This document shows positions 15,409 to 25,000 of a stretch of DNA of 25,000 nucleotides, in pieces (position 1 is the first letter of the stretch; every line of letters starts with the position of its first letter). Position numbers and translations under genes: made by a program. The notes under the pieces were generated by a model. The model saw only the letters and a program-made list of their open reading frames with translations, did no database searches and had not been told where the DNA came from. Origin of the DNA: Anaeromyces robustus (taxonomy: Eukaryota; Neocallimastigomycota; Neocallimastigomycetes; Neocallimastigales; Neocallimastigaceae); the NCBI GenBank assembly GCA_002104895.1, contig MCFG01000392.1, positions 1 through 25,000 on the forward strand, given 5' to 3'.

Positions 15409-16192
15409 AGATCCAAAAGAAGTGCAATAATTATCGTAGTATTTTTTTTTTTTAATGGTTGTTATATCAAGTTATGCTCTTTCTTTCTGACAAATATAAG
15501 ACCTGAACAATTTGTTCTTCTGAAATCATGAATAATTATATTAGATTTTACATTTCTCTTCGTGAGATTTATCATAGAAGATTAGTAAATTTATATACGT
15601 TACTTTCCTTGATTTAAAAAAAGTTTATAATTCTATACCCATTTTCAATATTTTGTCCAAATTATTTTATATTGATATCTATAAGAAAAGCTATGTTTAT
15701 CTTCTAAAGCTCGTACTATGATGTCAAATGAAATTTTTCATAAATCAAGAGTGTTTGATAACGATTCTTTTTAATTTATTTATTAATGATATTTTAAATA
15801 ACTGTGAAAAAATTGGTGTTAATATATACCGTTATGGTGACTTATTTACTGATGATATTTTTCCTTATAGTATCTACTATAAAAAAATGACAAAAAATCC
15901 TATAATAAATAATGAAACGAGCCAAACTTAATAAAATAATCATTGGGATTCAAAATATGCTACTATGATAATCAAACAAAATTTGCCTATAGAAACTCCA
16001 ATCTATTTAGAACTTTCTTTTTATCTCAATATGTACACGAAGTCACATGTTACACTCATTTTGATATCTCCTTTTCTAAACGATTTATCGTTAGATGCAG
16101 TTATCGCCAAAATGCTTTCTTAATACTAAAAACTTATTATATTTCTATTTTTATTAATATTCCAATATTAGCCTATGAAAAAAAATATTCTT
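15409..16192 (+). mobile_element. Dead LINE (non-LTR retrotransposon) reverse-transcriptase remnant
   Basis: Across changing frames the + strand carries the ordered landmarks of a LINE reverse transcriptase: CNNYRSI (from about 15426), RPEQF (about 15501), TFLDLKKVYNSIP with FNILSKLFYIDI (15602-15680), SSKAR-like residues (about 15704), LFNLFINDIL (about 15767-15796), LFTDDI (15842-15859, matching the usual LFADDI catalytic motif) and ATMIIK (about 15961). The reading frame changes several times and stops are frequent, so it cannot be active. There is no endonuclease or poly-A tail that I can define, so both ends are approximate. Motif order and the FINDIL/FxDDI spacing fit LINEs rather than LTR elements; I do not assign a clade. 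Confidence 0.75.
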
Positions 16193-18938
16193 AGTAAACT
16201 CTTTATTGTTTTTAAATTTATTTATGTATAATAAAATGGTTACACAATTACTATTTATTTAATATATATAGTTTTTAATAAATAAATAAATAAAATATTA
16301 TGTAATAAAAAAATTTTAAATATTTTTAATTTATACTTTAATTATTTTTATTTAATAAAAAGTACTTTAATATTATTATTTTAAATATATATATATATTT
16401 AGAGAGAAAAAGATTTTTACTTTATAATATCAATACATTGATTTAATCAAGGCTACAGTATTTTGATATTTTATATAGAATTATAATTATTATATTTTAA
16501 TAATATATTATTATAATTTATCATGTAACATTTTATAATTAAAATTTTAATTTCAAGTATACTCAATAATGAAAATAAAGTTTTTTTTTTTTTTATTTAA
16601 TTCATTATGTAATATTTCTATGATTTTTTTGGTCAATATTTTTTATGGTCAATTTTATTTTTATAATATTAAGATTTTTATAAATAGTAATTTAATTAAA
16701 ATAATTCATAACAATTATATACATTAAAAAAATTTAATTGTTAAGTGTAAAGTGTAAAATGTATACATTATATTATATATTAGTGGTATGAAAAAATATA
16801 AATTATAAACTTGTTGTGCCATTTTAATATTTTTTATGATTTAATAGTTGGGACAATTTACATAAATATAAAATAAATTTTTATTCAATTATTTATATAT
16901 ATTGTTCATATAAAAAAATATATTATAATATATTTATGTATTATAAACATAATACATCGATCATATATAATATATATATGATTAATAAATTGGTTTTAAA
17001 TTAATATATATAAATAAATATCAAAATCTAGTTAATATAAACAATTAATTTTGTACAACATTTCTATTTATGACTTTTACTTTACTTTGTCAAATAAAGC
17101 ATAAGTTGTTAATAGTAAAAAAAAAAAAAAAAGAAAAAAAAAGTGAAAATTATTATATTTAAATTATTATCTAAAACAATAATTATAATTTGAAATATTT
17201 TACTATCATTTTAATAATTATTTTAACAATAATTTTAAAAATTTGAAATATTTAATATTATTTTTATTTTTCTTATAAATATTCTTCAATAAATTAGTTT
17301 AACAAAAAAATATTATTTAAAAAAGTATTTTTATCTTATATAATGGTAAATTTATTCATAGAATTAATTTAAAGTATAATATAATATATTTTAATATATT
17401 TATATATATTATTATAAACATTTTAATAAAGATTCATAGCATTTTTTAAATTATTAATTATATTAAATAATGAATTTATTACCACAAAATAGAACAAAAC
17501 TTTATTTTATATATTAATAATTATAATTAATATCAATTAAAATCAATTGCTTTATTATAATATTAATTAATATTCATTATATTGTTAATATATAATGCAT
17601 ATATTAATTTTAATATTTAATAATAAAAAAAATTTCAGAGTAAATTATTAGTATATAAAATATGTACTAAATAAATTTATATATATATAATATTTAAAAT
17701 AATATGAGCAAAAATCATTTAACAATTAATAAAATAATATTTTATATAAAGTAAAAATATTTATATATTATAATTGAAAAATAATTTTTTTTAATAAAAT
17801 AATTAATATGTTTAATTACTTTTAGTTTTATTTGTTCTTATACCATATTCATTCTTTCTCTTTAAAATAAAATAGATTATAAATAATAATAAATAATAAA
17901 TGATAATATAAATTATTTATAAAATATTTATATTATTAAAATACTAATGAAATGATAAAATTTGAAAAATAAAAAAAAAAAAAGATAATTGGTTATAGAC
18001 ATATGTTATAAATATATATATAAAGTAAAATATTTTGAAAATTATATTTATAATAATTGACCATTTTATTTATTAATATATATATTTATTAATAAAAAAT
18101 ATTAATTATTTTCAATCTGGAATCAATACTTTTTTTATGTTTTATTTTTTTATAATTTTATTTTATTTTATATTAACTAAAATTAATTACTAAATAAATT
18201 TTATTTATATATACAATAAAATTTATTTTTTCTCATATTTCTTATAATAAAAATAAAAACTATTTATCTATTTATTTTAATATAAAGGAATATAAAGCTA
18301 TAAGAATATTTAATACCAACATTTTTTTTTTTTTTCATATTTTATTAATTTCAAATAAGCAAAAAGAAATCGTAATAATCAAAATATTATTATATATAAT
18401 TATATATACAGTCTATAAAATAATAACAAAATAAAAATAAATAAATAAATAAATAATAAAATACAAATACCAAGATATTTATATAAAATATCTTCGTCTT
18501 TTGTTATTTTATATAAATCAAATAAAAAAAAAAAAAAAAAAAGAATTAACAATTTAATAAGAATAGAAAATATCATTTAAAATATTAAAAAGTAAGTAAT
18601 AACAATATTGTTGATATTAATTAAATGATTTTCAAATATATTAATTATTATTTTCTTTTTTTTAGAAAATATAAATTTATCTTTTTTATAAATATATTTT
18701 AGTAATTAACGACTTTTTTATAATATACAAAAATTTATTTTTGATTAATCATTAAATAATCAGAAAAAGATATATATATTTTTTTAAATATTATACCATT
18801 AAGCAATAATAATATTTGAATAATCAAAGTTAATAATATTATTAGTAATATTAATACCAAATTAAAAATAAAAAGCAAATTCATTCATATTATTTATAAG
18901 TACAAAGTATTTAAATATATAATTAAAAGCATAACAAT
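16193..18938. other. Gene-poor spacer before the K+ channel gene
   Basis: About 2.7 kb of almost pure A/T with poly-A and poly-T runs and small palindromes (for example AAGATATTT...AAATATCTT near 18473-18495). I see no coding stretch and no RNA gene. The last 350 bp should be the promoter and leader of the channel gene. Confidence 0.55.
18592..18665 (+). other. Possible 5'-leader intron of the K+ channel gene
   Basis: A perfect donor GTAAGT at 18592 and a pyrimidine tract ending TTTTTTTTAG at 18665 enclose 74 bp, a normal intron length here, about 270 bp before the channel ATG. It contains a TTAATTATTA stretch that could serve as a branch site. No coding exon is evident upstream, so it would be untranslated. 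Confidence 0.35.
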
Positions 18939-21449
<2,511 letters not shown>

Positions 21450-21720
21450 ATTTTTTAATTATAATTAGACATTGTTCATTTTAATTTTTAAATAAAAATA
21501 ACTAAATAAATTAACAAAATAAATAAGAAATTAAATATATAACAAAACTATAGAAATAGAATTAAAAATAAAATATAAATTAAATAATAAATTATAAAAA
21601 GGCTAAAAGAAAATTAATATATAAAAAAAGTGAAGAAAATAAAAATAAAAAATAAAAATTAAAAAAGAAAAAGAAAAAGAAAAAGAAAAAAAAGAAACAA
21701 ATAAATTAATAATTCTCATA

Positions 21721-21786
<66 letters not shown>

Positions 21787-22861
21787 AAAATAATTAAATG
21801 ATATATAAACAAAAAAAAAAAATTGATATACCAAAAATCAGAATATTAATGGAACTTTTTAAAAGTAAAAGAGAAAGAGTATATTAAAGATTATCAGAAA
21901 ATATTCTATATATTGTTATTATTTTTTTGACATTAATTTTATATTTTTGTTAATAATCATTCTAATTCAATTCTATTAATAATAATTCTTTTTGTTTATA
22001 TAATAGTAAAAATGTAAAAATAAATATAAAGATTATAACAAAATATTTTTGTTATTTTCTATATTTATAGATTAGTTTCATAGAAATTATTGTTTTAATA
22101 ATAATGATAAAAATAAAAATTTATTATAATTATAAAAATACTATTTTTTTAATTATAATAAAAACAATAATAATTAAAAATGTTATAATTATAATAAAAT
22201 AATACTATTATAGAAATACATGTTTTATATATATATAATTATTATTTTTAAATATATATAAAATTATAATAATGAATATAATAATAAAATAAAATATAAT
22301 ATAAAGATAATAATAATAATAAATTTATAAATATCACAATGCAATTGTTTTATGCTCTTTTTTTTTTGTTTGTTTATTTGTTTTTCTTTTTTTGTTTTTT
22401 TTTTTTTTTAAAAAAAAAAAAAAATATTAAATACTTCCAGCAAAGTAAAAAACCAAATTTTTAATTTTTACACATTTTACTTTGGTTAAACAAATTTTTT
22501 TTTCTTATTTAGTAAAATATTTAAAATTTTTCAAATGCATATAACAATTATTTATGGGATTAGGATATTTATGATTTTTTAATATAATAACCATTTTAAA
22601 TGATTTACATATATTATATAACTATTTTATTGGACCAATTATAATATTAATATTAATAATAAAAATATATAATAGTAACAAAACATATAAAAGCTCAAGC
22701 AATTTATATAGAATCGAAATATTTACATATACATTTCAATATTTAAAAAAAAATTATCCACACTTTCACATTAATTAAAAATTATATATCTATTCACTTT
22801 TTATTTTATTTTATAATATATTTTTTCAATTTAATAATTAACAGTATAAATAATTTTTCTA
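21450..22861. other. Convergent intergenic region after the K+ channel gene
   Basis: A/T-rich spacer holding the channel 3' end. It contains an AAT microsatellite, a T-run followed by an A-run at about 22391-22424 that could form a hairpin, and a weak inverted pair AAAGTAAAA / TTTTACTTT near 22443 and 22477. No gene is supported. Confidence 0.5.
21725..21784. repeat. (AAT)n microsatellite
   Basis: About 20 pure trinucleotide units downstream of the K+ channel stop codon; probably outside or near the end of the 3' untranslated region. Confidence 0.9.
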
Positions 22862-23040
22862 ATATACAATACTGACTCAGACCATTTTATATCGCACTTA
22901 AATGTAACAAGGTGCAAAAATAATGGGGCGGCGATTACGATCTTTATCCATCAACAAATAATTAAATTCGAACGGACAAATCATATCCAACCATTCTTCA
23001 ACGTCAGCTTGAATTAGTAGAAGTATCATTAGCGATCAAT
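22862..23040. other. Unexplained GC-richer island
   Basis: By hand count bases 22861-23040 are about 34% G+C, like exons here and unlike the nearly pure A/T on both sides. It includes GGGGCGGCGATTACGATC and a TTCGAACGG. On the minus strand an ATG opens 43 codons (23023-22892), including EEWLDMICPFEFNYLLMDKD and RNRRPIIFAPC; on the plus strand another frame stays open for about 48 codons. I recognise neither product, see no convincing splice partners, and cannot fit it to a tRNA. It may be a lost or short exon, a fragment of a mobile element or a structured RNA. Confidence 0.4.
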
Positions 23041-23142
23041 TTTTGAAAAACATTAAATATTTTATAATAATCTTGTTTTAAATTTTTTATTTTTTTTTTA
23101 TGAATAAAAATTTTAAAAAATGATTGGCTAATGTTTTTATAT

Positions 23143-24430
23143 TTAATAAAATAACATAAAACCTATAATAAGTAATAATAAAATTATTAATGCTATTATT
23201 AAATATAGTATGGTATTTGTTGTTAAAGGTATATTATCATTATTTATTTCATTTTTGGTTTGTGCCGACTGTTGTTTAATATTTGTATTGTAATGTCTTC
23301 GTTCTCTTAAATTATTACTGCTATTATGGATATTATCGGCAGAAGGGGTAGATTTTCCTTCATTACAGAGTTCTGGAAAAATATCTACATATAATTTAAA
23401 TATTTTAATTCAATAACCAAATAAATAAAATAATTATTATATTTAGTAATAATAAAAATTTAAATATTATAATAATAATATATTTAATAATAATAAAAAT
23501 TTAAATATTATAAATTACTTTTAAATTTCAAATCATTTCTATTAAATTCTTTTGATTTTGCTGCATATTCTATTTTATCTTTTTTCGATGTAACGATACT
23601 TCCTGTAGTAGGAGTGTCTTCTAACTATATAATTATACATAAATATATTTAATTAGAAATTTTATAAATTAATTATAAAATTTATAATTAGAAATTTTAT
23701 AAATTAGCTATAAAATTTATACACAATTATTTTACCATAAAACTAAGTAATCCCGTTAATATAGTTGAAACACTCCATGCTGGATTCCAAGTTTTTGCTA
23801 TAAATTATAAAAAATATATATTGAAATGTAAAACATATTAATACATAACATTATATTATTTGAATTTTAATAGTCTTAATACTTACGATGATAATCACTC
23901 ATTGATAAACATAATTTAAAATTTGTTTTAAAACGGCCTATATTATTTATTTTTTTTTAATAACTATTTTTATTCTTAATAATTATTGTTTAAATTAAAT
24001 TTAATTACCATTTGGAGTTATCATTTTAATTGAAGGTGGTTTTAATGGATATTCAGATGGAAAATTAAGTACACCATGATATTCTCCATCTTTAAAAAAA
24101 AATAATGAATTTAGTTAAAAAGCAAAGATTTAAATAAAATTTAAAACTATTAAATATATACTATGATATGGTGAATCTGGTGGCCCGGTTATGACATAAT
24201 GCCTATATTATAAAAAAAGATTTTAGAATGATTGTTATTCAATTTTACATAAATGTAAAATAAAATAACACATTTTTTAAAATTAAAATTAATTTTGAAA
24301 AAATATTTATTTAATAATACCATTCCAAAATATTCGATTCTAATGGTTTAGCAATGATAAAAGGAGGTGGACTTTTCATTATATTCATATATTCTTTTGT
24401 TAATCTTTTATATGCAAATTTGGTTGCCAT
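23143..24430 (-). CDS. UBC6: Ubc6/UBE2J2-type tail-anchored ubiquitin-conjugating enzyme
   Basis: E2 enzyme of the ER membrane that carries ubiquitin on a cysteine for ER-associated protein degradation with Doa10-type ligases (family role). Exons: 24430-24321, 24202-24162, 24089-24009, 23937-23887, 23797-23736, 23624-23519, 23384-23143; 230 aa, near yeast Ubc6 length. The start MATKFAYKRLTKEY is the family start. The UBC fold spans about 5-150: SPPPFIIAKP, ESNILEWHYVITGPPDSPY, EYPLKPPSIKMITPNGRFKT, the catalytic site LCLSMSDYHP with C87, TWNPAWSVSTILTGLLSFM and TTGSIVTS. AAKSKEFN and FPEL resemble the UBE2J2 region after the fold. A polar, Asn-rich linker leads to a single hydrophobic helix at about 208-230 that ends the protein, as a tail anchor must. 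Introns are short (71-134 bp); two carry tandem repeats. Every key residue is intact. Confidence 0.95.
23439..23514. repeat. 41-bp tandem repeat in UBC6 intron 6
   Basis: Two copies of a unit with ATATTTARTAATAATAAAA and TTTAAATATTATAA, the second incomplete, inside the 134-bp intron at 23385-23518. Confidence 0.85.
23651..23720. repeat. 35-bp tandem repeat of a palindromic unit in UBC6 intron 5
   Basis: Copies 23651-23685 and 23686-23720 differ at two bases. Each unit is nearly self-complementary: AAATTTTATAA and TTATAAAATTT around a 5-base spacer. It fills most of the 111-bp intron at 23625-23735. Confidence 0.9.
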
Positions 24431-24495
24431 TTTATTATTATTATTATTATTATTTTTAATATCTTTTAATTATATTATCTTTAATTGTTTATTGC

Positions 24496-24529
<34 letters not shown>

Positions 24530-24576
24530 ATTTTTACTGTATAAACATATTTTATTTTTTAGTTTTTAGTTTTTAG

Positions 24577-24608
<32 letters not shown>

Positions 24609-24984
24609 ATTTTTTATTTTTTATTTTATTTTTTTATTTTTTATTTTATATTATTATTTTATCTTTATTGGGTTTTATTTTATATCTAATACCTTTAGAT
24701 AAAAAAACCTATTTTGTATAATTATTAGTACTAATCAATAAAATTTTAATTTTATATAAAAACTTTATTTAATATATTTATGGTAATTAAAAATTGTTTA
24801 CATAAAAATTTATATATTTTTTTTAAAAAAAATAATTAATGTCAAATTTAACTTTTTATATTTAAATAATTTTTTATTATTTAAAATAAAAAATTATGAA
24901 TATAAAATAATAATAAATAAAAACATAGTCAATATATATAATAAATACCAAAAAAATTATTGATATTAATAATATTAAATATAA
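24431..24984. other. Divergent upstream region of UBC6 and the right-edge gene
   Basis: A/T-rich DNA with an ATT run just upstream of the UBC6 start (on the plus strand about 24431-24452 and 24508-24530) and a block of TTTTTA/TTTTTAG units. If the right-edge ATG is real, this is a shared divergent promoter of about 550 bp. Confidence 0.45.
24552..24650. repeat. TTTTTAG / TTTTTA degenerate microsatellite
   Basis: Irregular tandem 6-7-bp T-rich units; the first few end in AG and the rest in A. Confidence 0.8.
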
Positions 24985-25000
24985 ATGTCAAATTCAACGT
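24985..25000 (+). CDS. Possible start of a gene cut by the right edge
   Basis: An ATG followed by TCA AAT TCA ACG (MSNST) ends the window. Base composition changes abruptly from A/T-only to mixed codons, and the ATG has A at -3. Only five codons are visible, so this is a guess from context. Confidence 0.25.

Noticed and set aside
15409-16192. LTR-retrotransposon origin for the reverse-transcriptase remnant
   Set aside because: FLDLKKVYNSIP, FINDIL and LFTDDI with their spacing fit non-LTR enzymes; no terminal direct repeats, integrase or protease motifs are visible nearby.
22922-22990. Possible tRNA gene around TTCGAACGG
   Set aside because: The TTCGAA resembles a tRNA B box, but no 7-bp acceptor stem, anticodon arm or A box can be fitted at the right distances.

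Overview
The window reads as nuclear DNA of an extremely AT-rich, intron-rich fungus. An anaerobic gut fungus (Neocallimastigomycota) is the best guess. The evidence is intergenic DNA almost wholly A/T, short GT-AG introns (about 70-370 bp), long AAT tracts read as poly-asparagine in exons and ATT/AAT microsatellites in introns. Two genes belong to families I know as fungal: a Nab3-type RNA-binding protein and an eight-helix TOK-type potassium channel. The lineage is an inference, not proven here. Exon chains below were assembled by hand from reading frame, splice sites and remembered family sequence; each complete chain sums to a multiple of three.

Layout. 1-391 (-): two 5' exons of an unrecognised gene running off the left edge. 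1341-3319 (-): ERCC1/Rad10 DNA-repair protein, 8 exons, 253 aa. 3921-6494 (-): S-adenosylmethionine synthetase, 7 exons, 511 aa, with a roughly 129-residue N-terminal extension that looks like an organelle-targeting leader. 6929-7322: short inverted-repeat element (MITE-like) filled by a TTTTA microsatellite. 9514-14472 (+): Nab3-like RNA-binding protein, 4 exons, 1417 aa, with Asn-rich flanks and a long RS/acidic linker. 15409-16192 (+): dead LINE reverse-transcriptase remnant in a gene-poor stretch. 18939-21449 (+): TOK-type two-pore K+ channel, 7 exons, 568 aa. 22862-23040: unexplained GC-richer island. 23143-24430 (-): Ubc6/UBE2J2-type tail-anchored ubiquitin-conjugating enzyme, 7 exons, 230 aa. 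24985-25000 (+): possible first codons of another gene.

The genes are unrelated housekeeping functions (repair, SAM supply, RNA-polymerase-II termination, K+ transport, ER-associated degradation). I see no operon-like or pathway clustering. The most interesting points are: both selectivity-filter glycine codons of the channel split by introns at the same base; in-frame tandem acceptors in its last pore helix; the leader-like extension on SAM synthetase; the MITE-like element; and the isolated GC-richer island. I did not find a convincing new multi-gene system.
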